Shown one piece after another: positions 33,183 to 45,747 of a stretch of DNA of 64,000 bases. This DNA is from Macrocybe gigantea (Eukaryota > Basidiomycota > Agaricomycetes > Agaricales > Callistosporiaceae), in NCBI GenBank assembly GCA_011319805.1, contig SJRY01000275.1, positions 124,001-188,000 on the forward strand, written 5' to 3'. The first letter of the stretch is position 1. The number at the start of each line of letters is the position of its first letter. The notes under the pieces were generated by a model. The model was not told the DNA's origin. It saw nothing but the letters and a program-made list of their open reading frames with translations, and made no database searches. Made by a program: the position numbers and the translations under genes.

Positions 33183-35256
33183 TCATTTGCGAAGAACGTG
33201 AGGCTCGACAGCGGGAGACAAGATCAGGGCCTTCCACAATTGTCTCCACGATATCGGGTTTCCCTGAACCAAAATGCCATATAAAAAGGGACCTCTAGAT
33301 GAGCAACGAGAAGTGACAACTCACCACGTCGCGCCGCATGACGATAAAGCTCCACTCGCTGCCCTGTACACAAACTTCTCGACGTCGACCCAGCCCTTGA
33401 ACATCTGTTTTCGTTTGTCGTACCCGCCGATCCGGATCCTGAACGTCGCATCTGCGGCGGACCCGTTTGTCCCGTTTGTTTCGCCTGATTCGTCTGTCGG
33501 CGGCGCTGGCGCGGGCTTGCATCGCACGTCAAGTGATTCCAGGGATTCTTGGACGATCGGTGCGAAGAGGGAGGGAGAGAGGGAGGCGTAAAAGCGGGTC
33601 AGATGCGGCGTGTATCGGCTCCCCGATTGAGTCTGGGACTATACGCAAGCGCCCTTCAGAATTGCGGCAAGAAACAGCAATTAGATCCGACTTACGAAAA
33701 GCATCAGTGATTGTGTGAACTGGGAGTTGTGTGTCGCGGTGAGCATGATTTGATCACCGTCTTCATCGAGGTCCATGTTCTCATCCTCCCTAAAAGAGAC
33801 AAACAAGTCTTGAAAAGACGATTCCACAGAAGCAAAAACGGAGTTAACATACTCTGCCAATTTGGGCGCAGCCAAGCCGAGATCGCCATTGAGTCGCAAG
33901 GATTCGGTCAGCCTGTCTGCGAGCTCGATAGGGCTTTGCTCCGCCAGTTGACTTGGCCTACATATGCGTCTCGGGATCAGTCGAATAAAAGAGAGGCAAA
34001 GTAATCACGTACCGCATAACCCACGGATGCTGGAAAACATCGGCGAGTGACATCCGTTCCTGCGGGTCAATAGTGAGCATTCCTTGAAGGAGGGCTAGGA
34101 GAAAACTGAGAATGAGCCGTTTCATAAGTGTATTGGCCAACTTACATAGGGCATTCAAGCCAAACCGACACCATGGCTCTTCTTGAAATATCGTACCAGC
34201 GACGTAGCGTCGGAATTCGGGACTGCGTTTTGTAGGTTCGTCCCATGGCGTATCTGGGGCCAGCAGAAAATTGCTTTTAGCACCACGAAACACAGCGGAT
34301 TCTAAACCCACTCACTGCCACCTAGGAGTGTGAACAAAATGACGCCACATCCCCAGACATCGACAGGTTCTGCCTGATAAGGCTCGTCCGAGTTCAACTG
34401 TACGTCTCCGTTACTTCTAATTTTTGACAAGGGCAATAGGAGTGTAAATGATCACCTCTGGAGCAATGTACGGCAAGCTCCCGCATCTTTCGGACAAGAG
34501 CCGAGTACGACCCGACTCCTTGAGCTTGTAGACCGCTGAAAGGCCGAAATCGGATATTTTCAGCGTCCCCGTAATATCGAGAAGAAGGTTTTCGGGTTTC
34601 AAGTCGCGGTGGCAGACACCTTGGTTATGTATAAACTCCTGTTCATTTTGATGAGTCGGGTTGTCAAGGTGGCGCAATGTTAACACACCATGCCATCGAG
34701 AAGTTGTCTGAAATAATAATGAGCAACTTCTTCGCCTACACCAACATCAGGAGCTGAACAAAGAATGCAAGCGTGAACAAAGCGTCCATTAGATTGGAAT
34801 GAAAAGCCGACTTGCCGATCTTGTCAAACAAGTCCCCACCAGCGGCCAACTCCATGAGCATGTAGATCCCTGGGACATAAAGATGCTTATGCTTGAGCTC
34901 CACAACGACCGCATTGATGAATTCGAGCACGTTTACGTGCTTGAGAGCTGCGTGAATGCGCATCTCCTTTTCGATCGTCTTGCGTTCCTTTTCCGTCGTT
35001 TTTTCGGTTAGGGAGATGAGCTTGCATGCTGCGACGCGGTGGTCTTCGAAGTGAACGGCTCGGAAGACGCTGAGTCGTGTGTTTCGTGATCCAGGTAATA
35101 CGATATTTTGCTAATGTGACTCACGTCGAGAAACCGCCTCCGCCGATCTGTTGCACAAGTTCGTAGCCTGAGAAACCAAGGTCGTTGATCCAGGAAGCGT
35201 GACTTTTGATATGTTCACAGATACTCACCGACAACCTTAGGATATTTTGGTCCCAT
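33183..35256 (-). CDS. CHK1: Checkpoint kinase CHK1
   Basis: Serine/threonine kinase of the DNA-damage and replication checkpoint, in the nucleus. The start at 35256 reads [10 protein letters not shown], followed by the Gly-rich loop exon. The VAxK-type lysine lies in [10 protein letters not shown], and [15 protein letters not shown] and [16 protein letters not shown] follow. The catalytic loop is [12 protein letters not shown], the Mg motif SDFGLSAVY, then [11 protein letters not shown] and [17 protein letters not shown] sequence on the next exon. [16 protein letters not shown] closes the kinase domain. The C-terminal KA1-like regulatory region ends with [19 protein letters not shown] and, after an intron, [15 protein letters not shown], with the stop at 33183-33185. 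About ten introns are present and no frame break was found. The organisation (kinase domain followed by a ~200-residue regulatory tail with an FKGWV motif) is typical of CHK1 rather than CDS1/CHK2, which carries FHA. Confidence 0.93.
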
Positions 35257-35744
35257 GTATCTCAACTTTTTTCAAAGTGAAAATGAGAAAGTTGACGGTG
35301 AAAGGCTGTTCCTCTGAACGACGCGTGGTTAACTCGAAATTATTAAGCGCGTGACTCTTGCACGTGATCATGTGATCCATCGTGATTATTCTTTCTTTCG
35401 GCGACATTTACTATGATTTAGGGTTTCGTCCTTGCGACGGGAAATGGCGTACATGACATGGATTTCGTATAGGAACAGTCATAAGCTCTAGTTCAACTTA
35501 TCGTGACATTTGATTTTGACTTTAGTGGAAGGAGCACTTGGAGTCACTGATCTGAAGATGTAGTAAAACTCCTGGTTTGGGACTCAATCCACGAATCGTA
35601 TGAGCACGCCGATTGTCGAAGCTCATGTGTTGCTCAAGTGAACGCGGGTATCCAGCATTAATCTTTTCCTTACGATGCACGGTAACGCGAAGGCTAAAAA
35701 CCAAACTCACGCAATTCTGCTTTGCCTCGGGTTATTCGGGTTAT
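35257..35744. other. Spacer between CHK1 and RPC25
   Basis: About 490 bases containing the CHK1 promoter and the 3' end of the RPC25 gene. No further gene is seen. Confidence 0.45.
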
Positions 35745-36745
35745 TCAGTCTTGCTCCATAGTCGCGTCCTCTCCAACCTCTTGTTCCCCCGCATTGCTCC
35801 ACCATGCGACGGGACCGAGACCTTGCTCCGCGATAGAACACTGTTGAAAGAGAAACACGTAAGCTCAAATAACGTAGAACCGGGTGAGAGAAGAGCAAAG
35901 GCCGACGCACGATCAGGTTATAGGGCGCTCTTCCCGTCTTGGCCGTCCCCGATGCCGATGTGACCGCAACGCCCTCGCTGTACTTGATCGGGCCCGGCTC
36001 GTCGTCGTAAAACTCCTCGGACTCGACGCGCACGCGGACGATCTCTCCCTGGTCGATGTACATGCGCTCCGCGGTCGGCGTGTCTAGCATCTCGTGCGCA
36101 GAGGTAAGCTCAGAGTCGGGCAACCAAAAGTGCGCGCGCTCGTTTGGGTCGCTAGAGGGCGCGTTGTGACCGCTGGTGAGTCATTGGTGTGAGTGGGAAG
36201 GGGGGACGACGCACAATGCGGAGGGTTGAGGAAGGTATGCGGCGGGATGTATATGTCGTCAAGAAGCCGACGCTTACTGCGAAAATATGTCAGAGAAGGT
36301 TTGCATGATATGGCCCAGAGACGCACGCCTGATGCCTTCATCATCGGAGGTCTTGACCTTTGCAATGATCACCTCGGACGTGAAAGGCCTGAACACGACG
36401 AGACGGAACACGACTTTTGGACGCAAGCGGTTTCAGACAAAACTAAACAAACGGCCATAGTGTGGGGCGCTACCTCTGTACCATAGGCACCCGTCTCCGT
36501 ATCGCACTTTCCCTCGCCGACCTCGGCGAGATCAAATACGGAGATGCAGAGGCCGACGTCGTGCAAGACCCTGTTTGCGTATTTCTTGTTCAATTCAGAT
36601 ATGATCGCCTGATCCGCTGGGACGCCAAAATACGCAGGTTGGATGGACACGGTGTCCTGAGTCGATGTGCCCAGTATTAAAGAAGAGATTTACAATTTGA
36701 CGTTGAGGAGAGTATGCTTGCCTTGATGACGGCCAGATTAAACAT
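35745..36745 (-). CDS. RPC25: RNA polymerase III subunit Rpc25 (RPC8)
   Basis: Stalk subunit of RNA polymerase III, Rpb7 family, needed for initiation on tRNA and 5S genes. The start at 36745 gives MFNLAVIK. After an intron comes the Rpb7 N domain: ADQAIISELNKKYANRVLHD, VGLCISVFDLAEVGEG. Next comes FRPFTSEVI-type sequence around 36370-36400, then RRLLDDIYIPPHTF, which is the family VxFFDDIFVPxH region. The C-terminal OB domain holds YIDQGEIVRVRVESEEFYDD and GRAPYNLI, and the last exon reads CSIAEQGLGPVAWW, with the stop at 35745-35747. It is divergently transcribed from the mitochondrial carrier, sharing a 515-base upstream region. Confidence 0.9.
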
Positions 36746-37260
36746 GAGTCTATATCATGAAGAACTCTTTGTAGGTCTCTGTCTGCTGTCAGAATAACTT
36801 TCAATCACGGACGAACATGTCCCACAATCACAACGATCGAGTCTGTCAACGACTAAATTTTTGTTGAAGCTTGTTGTGCTATCAATCTTATCTTATCTTT
36901 TATCCCCTTCTGGAAAGCTTAGCTAATCGAATCACGGACTTCATTTTTTTTTTGTGGACATGTTTTCCGCTCAACTGTTCCTCGACTACGCTCCCTTCGA
37001 TTTCTGGCAGTCGACGCCCTCGGTTACGGAAAGGCTGACGACGATAACACTTAGAGCCCTCCTTTCCTAGACCCTTTCTCTGACTCGTGCCTTTCTGGTT
37101 TTCTGCGGATTCTTTTTTTTTTCCTCGTTGGTTCTTTGGAGCGACTCATTTGTATGATCGACGTGGCTCGTGAACGAAGGGAAGGAATAAATTTGTTATT
37201 GCATTCGGCGTCGACAAGATCAGCACAAGAGTGGAAACCTACGAGAAGGAGCGCGAGGGC
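36746..37260. promoter_or_regulatory. Shared upstream region of RPC25 and RIM2-type carrier
   Basis: About 515 bases between divergent start codons, with several T-rich runs (8-10 T at 36945-36955 and 37110-37120) on the carrier side. T-rich tracts near starts are common in fungal promoters. No discrete factor site was identified. Confidence 0.5.
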
Positions 37261-38539
37261 ATGACTGACACTGAAGCTGGAGCCGAATCGCCCTCGAGTT
37301 CGACTATTCCCTCTTCGCGGGCAAAAGTGGTCAGCTCTCTTCTGCCTGCAAAGTCATGGCAGCATTTCATTGGCGGAGGGTACGTCTACCGTTATCAATG
37401 TCCAGTGACTACTTTCAGGCTGATGTGTGATGTCTAAATGCTTGTCTTTCCTCTGACCCCTTTTTCCGTCTTGGTGATTCGGCAGACTTGGTGGCATGTG
37501 TGGCGCCGTCGTCACGTCTCCGTTTGATGTCGTCAAGACGAGGCTGCAGTCGAGTTTCTTCAGGGAAAAGGCTGTCGGAACGGTGGGCATTGGCGGTGGA
37601 GGCGCAGGGCACGTTGTTGTGAGTGCCAGACCAGGAGGAGGCGGCCTGCTCTGGAATTTTATCGAGACAGGGCACATCCTACGGTGAGCAGACATGTTTA
37701 GCCTCTCCATACGTGAGCTGGATTTTGCCTATGCCTTTTTCAGGGACATTTATCGCGAAGAGTCGCCGAAAGCGCTGTTCAAAGGCCTCGGGCCGACGCT
37801 GGTCGGCGTAGTTCCCGCACGGTCGATCAATTTTTACACGTACGGCACGGGCAAGCACGTCATTGCACACGCGTTCAATGAGGGCGAGGAGAACTCGTAC
37901 GTGCACCTCACTGCCGCGGCTGTCGCGGGGATCATGACTGGCACGGCGACGAACCCGATATGGGTCGTAAAGACGCGGTTGCAGCTCTCAGCGTCCCAGG
38001 AGATGTGTGGTGCGGCGGGGATGCGCGGGCAGGAGAAGATGCTGGGCAGCAGCTGGGCGGTGATCAAGCAGATCATGCGCGAGGAGGGCATCAGAGGTTT
38101 CTACAAAGGTCTCAGCGCGAGCTATTTGGGCGTCACGGAGGGGACCATACAGTGGGTGTTGTATGAGCGACTGAAGAAGCTTAGCCAGAATAGGGACGGA
38201 AGGGGAGGCGTGATGGAGTGGCTTGGCATGCTCGGCAGCTCCGGGACGGCCAAGTTTGTGGCGAGTCTGATCACTTACCCCCACGAGGTGCGTATTTTTC
38301 TTTTCGTTCCGTTTTGTCACTCACCGGTTCGCTAGGTGCTGCGAACGCGATTGAGACAACCAAGCGTGAACGGCGTCATAAAGTATACCGGGCTTTGGCA
38401 GACTCTGCGGCTAGTTATCGCAGAGGAGGGCGTCAAGTCGCTGTACGGTGGCCTGAGCGCGCATCTGATGCGCGTCGTGCCCAACGCGGCTGTGATGTAC
38501 TCGATATACGAGGGCATCCTCAGGTGGGGCGCGTCATGA
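37261..38539 (+). CDS. RIM2: Mitochondrial pyrimidine-nucleotide carrier (RIM2/PNC type)
   Basis: Inner-membrane carrier of the SLC25 family exchanging pyrimidine nucleotides. The start at 37261 (MTDTEAGAESPSS) was chosen as the first ATG; an earlier in-frame codon at 37231 is GTG. Three repeats each carry the signature: PFDVVKTRLQS, PIWVVKTRLQL and YPHEVLRTRLRQ. Other segments are SWQHFIGGG with LGGMCGAVVTS, ALFKGLGPTLVGVVPARSIN, GIRGFYKGLSASYLGVTEGT and SLYGGLSAHLMRVVPNAAVM. The insert between the first signature and the second helix (about 30 residues, Gly-rich) is typical of the RIM2 subgroup. Three introns (37381-37487, 37684-37742, 38288-38335) have GT...AG ends. The stop is at 38537-38539. 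No frame break. Confidence 0.9.
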
Positions 38540-38987
38540 TTGACAAGGTGCCTGTTTTCGTGTCCTTTTGCCCCTGCGATTTCCTTTCATTTTAGAGAAG
38601 AGGATCTATTTTTCCATCTGCGGGAACATTTTTTGCCCTTGTTAATCGGAGCGCCCTCCTACCCCCTTCTTATGCCATGACATGCCTCTCGTTTCACCCC
38701 ACCACACGGACCTACCGACCACCCAAAAATGCCCATGCAAATATGCTTCGCAATCCCATACCACATATTTACCATCATCATATCATCGGTATCAATCTTT
38801 GCTCTCCCAATTCAAGTACCATAATCCATTTTATTCCGCTTCACACCCCCTAATTGTACAGCTGCTTTTTCTGTCTTTATACTTAACAGTATACAGCCCT
38901 CCTGCTCAACTAGCCAATATACACATGAATTTCTGCACCATGAAGGTCTACTCGTGGTTAGTGCACAGCCACAGATTTACTCTTTTC
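38540..38987. other. Spacer between carrier and CDC4-type gene
   Basis: About 450 bases of pyrimidine-rich sequence. Open frames on the plus strand run into the next gene without a stop, so an extra upstream exon of that gene is possible. No other gene is seen. Confidence 0.4.
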
Positions 38988-41900
38988 ATGCAACCCGTCC
39001 TCGACCCGGCGACTCAGACGCTCTACATCCCTGTCGAATCGCCGCCAACGCCGTCGCCGTCGCCACGCCTTCCCTCTCCAGAACGACCTGCGTCGTCATG
39101 GGCGGCGGCGAGCTTATCGCTCTCGACATCGCCCTCATCGACGGTACGCGAACTAATCAAATCGCCCACGCCACCACCACCACCATTATCGCCACATCCG
39201 CCTCAGTCCGAAGCGGGCCTGATCGACTCTGCGTCGGCGTCGACTGCACACGTTGACAGCGCCCTCGTCGCTCGCACCGCGGATGCCGCCCTGGTGCCGA
39301 CGCTGCCCGCCGGGCCGTCGCATGTCCGGCTAGCACACCTCACCGCACTCCTGCAGAGCTGCACGCCATCAGAGCTGCTGCACGCCTCCGCGCTCATCCC
39401 CTCGCTTCTCAGCGCCCACGACGCCTCCGCGCGGCGGGCACATCTCGCCGCGGTGCTGAGCGCATGCACGCCTCAAGAGCTGCAGTACGTCGCTTCTGCG
39501 ATCGCGCCGCTCCTCCGGCGCGACGTGTTCGCGAGTCTGCCTGTCGAGCTCGGGCTGCATGTCGTGAGCTTTGTGAGCGACGTGCGGACGGCGCTGAGCT
39601 TGGGGATGGTGAACCACGCGTGGAGGGCGATTTGTCGGGACGAGGGGTGTGGAGGATGATGTGCTTTGAGTATCGGTTTTTGGGCGGCGTGGAGGAGTGG
39701 GTGCAGGAAAGTGGGAGAGGGGGGAGAAAGAAGAGGTACAGGTGCAGCGAAGGGAGGAGGGCGGTGTAGCAGTGATGAATGCAGGAGACGGCGGGAAGTG
39801 GATATATGCGGACGATAGACGCGCGTCGGAGCATAGAGCACAGCTCTGTGATTATAGACGACATGCGGAAGAAGGTTCACCAGGGCTGAACGATGAAGAC
39901 GACGATCAGGAGCCCTTGGAGGAGATGGAGCGATTCGCAGAGTTCCCCATGGACCCTGCGCTAGAATGGCTGACGGCTCGAAACCGCAAGGCGAAGAAGG
40001 AGCGCGCCACTTCGAGCAGCAGCTGTACCACCACATGCAGCTCCAGCAGCGGCGGCGGCGATGGGCGTTCGTCCAACAGCACGTCTTCCAGGAGAAGCAA
40101 CAAGATGTTTCTCACATCTCATCGCGCATATTTCAAACAGTCCTATATTACCAGTGCGTACTGCTCCCTCTGTACCCATCGAATAAACTGTTCTGAGCTG
40201 CCTAGTGATGAACTGGAGGCGCGGCGGACACCTCATCCGCACGCATTTTCTCCCCGCACTATCCACCGCACCACCCAACACTCGGCTGGAGAAACGCCGC
40301 CCCCTGGCAGTAGCAGAGGGACACCAGAGCCCGCTCCAAATCGAAGAAGTCACGCACACAACGGTCGCAGACACAGGCCTCCACATCTTCAGCCAGTGCA
40401 CCATCGGCTTCCGCCGCAGCGTCTGCTCCGCCTGACCACGGCATCGTGACGTCCCTCGCGCTCGACGCGGACTGGATCGTCGTTGGGCTCGCAAGCTCAA
40501 AGATACACGTGTTCAGCGCGAACACGGGCGTCCTTGCACGCACGCTTGTCGGGCACGAGTCCGGGGTTTGGGGCGTCTGTCTCGTCAGTCGCACGAGCAC
40601 GAGTGCTAGGCGCGGAAGGAGTGGTGAGAACGGGGAACGGAGCGACGCATCTGCTGATTTCGATATTGTTGGGGGGCTTCATTCTGAACGGGAAGGCAGC
40701 AGCATGCGGCGGCTGCTGGTCCGGACACGAGTACGGCATGGATCCTACGGGGAGGGTGAGGTTGAATTTATGGCAAAGAAATTATCAAAGGGGAAGGGAA
40801 AGCCGAACCTACTAGGAGTGAAACGATAGAGAAATCGAAAGGGAAGCAGAAAAGAAGGGTGGAAAGAAAGGCAGCGGAGGCGGCGAATTTCGCTGCGAAC
40901 GCGAACATGCCGACAGGTCGGCCCTTGGACCATCTTGTCCCGCCCAGTCTGAGAGTGGCACTGGGGCTACCTGGCATCGTAAAGAGGAAGAAGTGGAAAC
41001 AGAAAGTGGGCGTTGGCGGCGATGGATCAGAACAAGATAGAGATGTCGCTGGGCCTAGCGGTGTGGACCCAGAGACGGATGATGGTAGACGGTGGTCATC
41101 AGAGAGCTCAAGTGAGGACGACGATGGAGGCGAGTGGTCGTCAAGCAGTGCGGAAGAATCCGAACGCAACCCAACTTGGTTCACTCCAACGGGGCCTATA
41201 CACCTGAGAAGCTGAGTGATCCATGCCAGTCATCCGACGGTTGGGGGAATCCGAATGCGCTCGTCGTGAGCGGCGGATGCGACAAGGTCATCAAAGTCTG
41301 GGACGTCGTCACCGGGTGAGTTCTACGCCATCTTTGTCTCTCTCAATTCAAAGGAAAGAAGAAAAGTCCTCAATCCAAGCGCCTTCTTGTTGGTTTGGCT
41401 TCCTTTTCCGTTTTTCCCTTTCCCTTGTTCTGTACAGGCATTGCATATACACGCTGGCGGGGCACACGTCGACGATCCGCTGCATGCGGATGCTGCATGG
41501 CCGGCCGATTGCCGTGACGGGTTCGAGGGACGCGACGCTGCGCGTGTGGGACGTCCAGCGGGGGATACTGCTTAGAGTTCTTGCGGAACACGAGATGAGC
41601 GTGAGGTGTCTGGACGTCAACGGGCGAAGGTGTGTTAGCGGGAGTTATGACGCCACCTGTCGGGTGAGTGGCGCATATTCAAAAAAGTAATGGAATATCG
41701 GGCTTGATGCATTTCTTTAGCTCTGGGATATCGACACCGGGCAGTGCCTGCATGTCTTTAGGGGACATCGTAGTCAGATTACAGCGTCGCTTTTGACGGG
41801 ATAAGGATTGTCTCTGGCGGATTGGACACGACGGTTCGGATTTGGGATCCAGAAACAGGGCAAGCCCCCTTTCTCCAACAACATTCCTCATGATGCATAT

Positions 41901-42401
41901 CCAACTTTTCTACACAGGCATTGCATTGCGCTCCTGCAAGGCCACACGGCGCTCGTCTGCCAGCTCCAGCTCTCGCCTTCGCAGTCACTCCTCGCAACAG
42001 GCGGGTCCGACGGCCGCGTCATCACGTTCTCACTGCAGACGTACGAAGCGCTGCACAAGCTCGCGGCGCACGACTCGAGCGTCACCGCGATGCAGTTTGA
42101 CGGGCGCTGGCTCGTCACGGGCGGCAACGACGGGCGGGTGCGGCTCTGGGAGGTAGAGAGCGGTGCATACGTCCGGGAGCTGTGCGAGCCCGGTGAGTCG
42201 GTTTGGAAGGTCGGTTTTGTTGGAGTTGAGAAGAGGGGCGGGTTGCTGGTCGGCGATGGGCGGACGTCAGGCGCATGTGGAGAGGGAGAGGAAGTGGTGA
42301 AGGGCGACGGAGGGGGCGCGCCGACGTGTGCGATACTGGGCAAGAGGGCTGGGAAGACGTACATGGAGATTTGGAACTTTCGGCCGTTGAATGGGCAGTG
42401 A
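38988..42401 (+). CDS. CDC4: CDC4-type F-box/WD40 substrate receptor of SCF ubiquitin ligase, with frame breaks
   Basis: Recognises phosphorylated cell-cycle proteins for ubiquitination. The start at 38988 (MQPVLDPATQTLYIPVESPP) is followed by a Ser/Pro-rich part, the dimerisation region (LTALLQSCTPSELLHASALI) and the F-box (FASLPVELGLHVVSFVSDVR). A linker follows (YITMMNWRRGGHL). The WD repeats are LDADWIVVGLASSKIHVFSA, LVVSGGCDKVIKVWDVVTG, AVTGSRDATLRVWDVQRG, CVSGSYDATCR-LWDIDTG, RIVSGGLDTTVRIWDPETG, LLATGGSDGRVITFS and WLVTGGNDGRVRLWEVESG. The stop is at 42399-42401. The frame breaks where a four-G run (39644-39647) follows the F-box, where five would read EGVWRMMCFEYRF. It also breaks near 40430 and at 41779, where one missing T would restore QIYSVAFDG. 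One intron has GC-AG ends (41860-41917). A charged insert lies between WD repeats 1 and 2. Confidence 0.85.
41860..41917 (+). other. GC-AG intron in the CDC4-type gene
   Basis: The exon ends ...GAA ACA GG and the intron begins gcaagcccc, running to ctacacag (58 nt). The join gives DPETG-HCIALLQGH in frame. No GT nearby keeps the WD repeat intact. Confidence 0.75.
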
Positions 42402-43631
42402 TGCGTTTGGCGTTTCCTTACACTTGGTTCGGTCGATTGGTGTCTTTACGTGGAGATCTAATGATTCAGTTGGCACGGATCTTGCTAAGATTATCTGAAC
42501 ACGATCCAGGCATGCCTGCAACATAAAATGTCGAGTTTCACTACACAAGAAACCTTCCACGCCAGATTGATCGAGGCGGACGCAGATCCCTCGTGGGCCC
42601 ATCGCAGATCCTCACGTCAGACTCTGCATCATCTGTGGCATTCCCGACTCCCTGGGACTGGGTATCGGCCAAAATGCCCACGTCAAGCGGAGGCTACCAT
42701 GGGTCTGGATAAGCAGGTACCGACGCGACGTAAGCTCGCACCGAAGATCTGGATACCAGTACCGAGGACAGAGAAACTTCTGATCCGTCTACTCGAGCCT
42801 TTTTCTCCAAAGTTTTGCGACTTGCTGTGTGTGTTCGTGTCCTGGGAGTGCCAATCTGCCAATCTCCTTTAGCCGGGACGGGAAGAGTAGTTTGGCGTGT
42901 CCGCTTCGTGCCTGTGGTTGGGACTTTTGAATCCGAGGTATTTCCTCCAATCGTCCGAGGGTTCTTCATAGCAATGCTCCCGCATGAACTAGGAAATCTT
43001 GCCGCTATGGCTACCGCCAGAGAAGACATGGCGAGGGTACTCGCGTTGAATCAACTTGACATATACAAATGTTCAACGTTGCGATTGAGAAGGTACGGAT
43101 CCGAGTTCGCCTTGCCTTCCGAGGAATCCAGAACTGCGAACAGCTTACGGACGGGACGCACGCATTGGGTTTCGTTTTGAATTCCGGTAAGATGTCTCGA
43201 GTTAGTTTATATTCCATAGATCATCTATCCCAGACGGCTAAGCAGACAGTGTGTTGATGATTTCTGACGCAACTCTGCACCAAGGTGCCGCAAATGAGAA
43301 AGCTGGTTTCGTTGGATGTGGTATTGCACGCCCGACGTCATGAAACGCATCTTATAGAAAAAAAACGAGATGTGAAGTCATTGTCAGTTCTGAAAGAAAT
43401 GTGTGCTCAAACACGTGGGCAATAGTTTTCTTTCGGATTCGAGGCAATTTGAGATTTCCCCTGATACTAGCTATATGTAGTAAGCCGTGCAAACCACAAA
43501 CTCTGCCAAAAAGACGTAAATACCGAAAATCGTGCAAAAAGAAAAGGATGCTCTGAGCCCCTCCTTATCCTCATCCCGAGCCTCTACAAGTCCGCGTTCC
43601 TATACCCGCCGTAGAGCGACGACGACAAGGA
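42402..43631. other. 1.2 kb region without a recognised gene
   Basis: A 114-codon plus-strand frame starts at an ATG (42528; MSSFTTQETFHARLIEADAD) and another frame overlaps it at 42815-43180 (PHELGNLAAMATAREDMARV). Neither has a motif I recognise. They might be exons of one hypothetical gene, but no convincing intron joins them. The right end carries the promoter of the co-chaperone gene. Confidence 0.35.
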
Positions 43632-45747
43632 ATGGTGAACAAGAAGTCGAAAGCAAAGAAAGCTACTGCAGGTGCTGTCAACGGCGTCAATGGCGTAGCA
43701 AGGTGGGCGAAATGAACTTGTTTTTTTTTTTCCTTCGAGGGAAAATGAACGAAAGCTTGTTTACTTGTAGCCCGAGCGTTGGTGCTCCTTCGACGTCGGA
43801 AGCGCCGCAGATGCCGCAGCCATCTTCATCTACTGAGTCGCCTGCGCAGAAGACATCTGAAAGGCCTACGGAATCGCAGGAGCCTGAAGAGGGCCCCAAG
43901 GCGCAAGCGGAGAAAATCAAAGAGGGAGGAAACGTCGCTTTCAAGGCAGGGAAATATAGAGACGCCATCGACCTTTACTCGAGAGCTATCGGTACGTCAC
44001 TGACCGTCTTATTTTGTCCCAAGCGAGAGAAAAGGCGTTAGGCGCTCAAACATTTTCTCCCCATACATTTAGAGCTGAACCCCTCGGAACCATCATATCT
44101 GACGAACCGCGCAGCATCGTACATGGCGATAAAGAAATTTCGCCTGGCGTTGGACGACTGCCAGCAAGCAGCTGCATTGCAGTCAGCATCCCCATCGCCT
44201 AAAACGCTTCTCCGCCTAGGTCGATGTCAGCTTGCTCTAGGATCATCCGCCGCGCGTTGTCCACCGTGCGCACCGTTCTCACCATCGAACCCAAAAACGC
44301 GGCAGCTGTCCAACTGCGGGACAAGGTACACGTTCTGGAGGGTCACATGCGGAATTTCGACGGGGCGAAGAAGAGGAGGGATTGGGGTCTTGCGAGGCTG
44401 GCGCTGGACAAGTGTTTTGAAACGATCGAGGCGGAGGGCGAGGAGATCCCTGCGGAATGGAGGACGTGGAAGGTGGAACTCGAGCTTTGTCGGCGGAACT
44501 GGGATGCCGCAAACATTGCTGCCAAGTACGTCCCCATTAAATGGACACCCTCCTTGATCATAGCAGTATTTTTGACCACTCTCCTCTTTGACCCTTTCAG
44601 CGACGCACTCAGATTGAATCCTCATTCGCCCGACATCCTCGCCGCTCGAGGTCTCGTGCTATTCCTTGGAGGCAAACTGCCACAAGCTTTACAGCATTTG
44701 GCTTCTGCTCTTCGTCTGGATCCAGGCCACGAAGGCGCCCGGTTGTTGCGGATACGAGTAAAGGATATTGAGAAGCTGAAAGAGGAGGGTAACATCGCAT
44801 TCAAGTCTGGCAGGTTGCAAGAGGCGGTGGATAAATACACAGAGGCATTGGACGTAAGGCATAGCATGCGACTCGTCATCCCTTTTGATGTCTAAATGGT
44901 TCTTGTCGTAGAAAATAGGCGATGCCGAAGAAGAGGGAGGCGGAGGTCAGATTCGTGCGACGCTGCTTTCGAATAGGGCAACGACGTCGGTCAAGGTGAA
45001 TTTAAGCGATTTATGGTATTCACACCGGCTCTTGCTCAAGCTTTTATATCAAGCTTGGCCGACACGAAGAAGCGCTAACGGATACAGAAGCTTCTTTGGC
45101 GCTTGTCCCGACGTCCTTCAAGGCTTTGAGGACGCGTGCGCGGATCAATCTACATTTGGAAAAGTTCGATGCGGCTGTGGCGGACTTCCATTCCGCGATA
45201 GAGCAAGCCGGCGTCGAAGGGAGCGACGCAGACGTCCGCGCTTTGAAGGGCGAGCTCAAAAAGGCGGAGGTGGCGTTGAAGAGGAGCAAGGCGAAAGACT
45301 ATTACAAGATCCTCGGCGTGTCGCGGGAATGCACGGAGTTGGAGATCAAGAAGGCGTACAGACGGGAGAGTCTGAAGCACCATCCGGACAAGGTAGCGTC
45401 GATTTCATTCGATTTCGTGTTTTGCGCCGTTATTTTGGCCTGACGTATACGCAAATCTGCAGGGCGGTGACGAGGAGAAGTTCAAGCTGGTGGTGGAGGC
45501 CCACGCGGTGCTGTCGGATCCGCAGCGTCGGTCGCGGTACGACATGGGCGAGGACGAGGACGGCTCTTCGTCCGGCATGGGTGGCATGGGCGGCATGGGA
45601 GGCATGAACCAGGCGGACCTAGCGGAACTCTTTGCGCAGTTCAATGGCGGAGGGTTTGGCGGATTCGGTGGCGGATTCCCTGGAGGCGCGTATTCGTCTC
45701 GTGGCGGCGGCGGTCGCCGTGGTTTCTCGCATGACTTTGCGTTCTGA
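43632..45747 (+). CDS. TPR and J-domain co-chaperone (DNAJC7 type), with one frame break
   Basis: Co-chaperone bridging Hsp70 and Hsp90 via TPR repeats, cytosolic. The start at 43632 reads [18 protein letters not shown], with a Ser/Pro-rich lead, then the first TPR ([40 protein letters not shown]). Further repeats follow ([71 protein letters not shown]). The J domain is [33 protein letters not shown] (HPD motif), then after an intron [20 protein letters not shown]. It ends in a Gly/Met- and Gly/Phe-rich tail, with the stop at 45745-45747. Near 44245-44256 the frame slips by one base between [12 protein letters not shown] and [13 protein letters not shown]. Otherwise exons join cleanly. The order TPR then J distinguishes it from type I/II DnaJ proteins. 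Confidence 0.87.

Noticed and set aside
37231..37260. Upstream start for the mitochondrial carrier
   Set aside because: The codon at 37231 is GTG; the first ATG is at 37261.
39473..40036. 187-codon minus-strand frame within the CDC4-type gene
   Set aside because: GC-rich coding sequence on the plus strand leaves antisense frames open; the plus strand has F-box and WD motifs.
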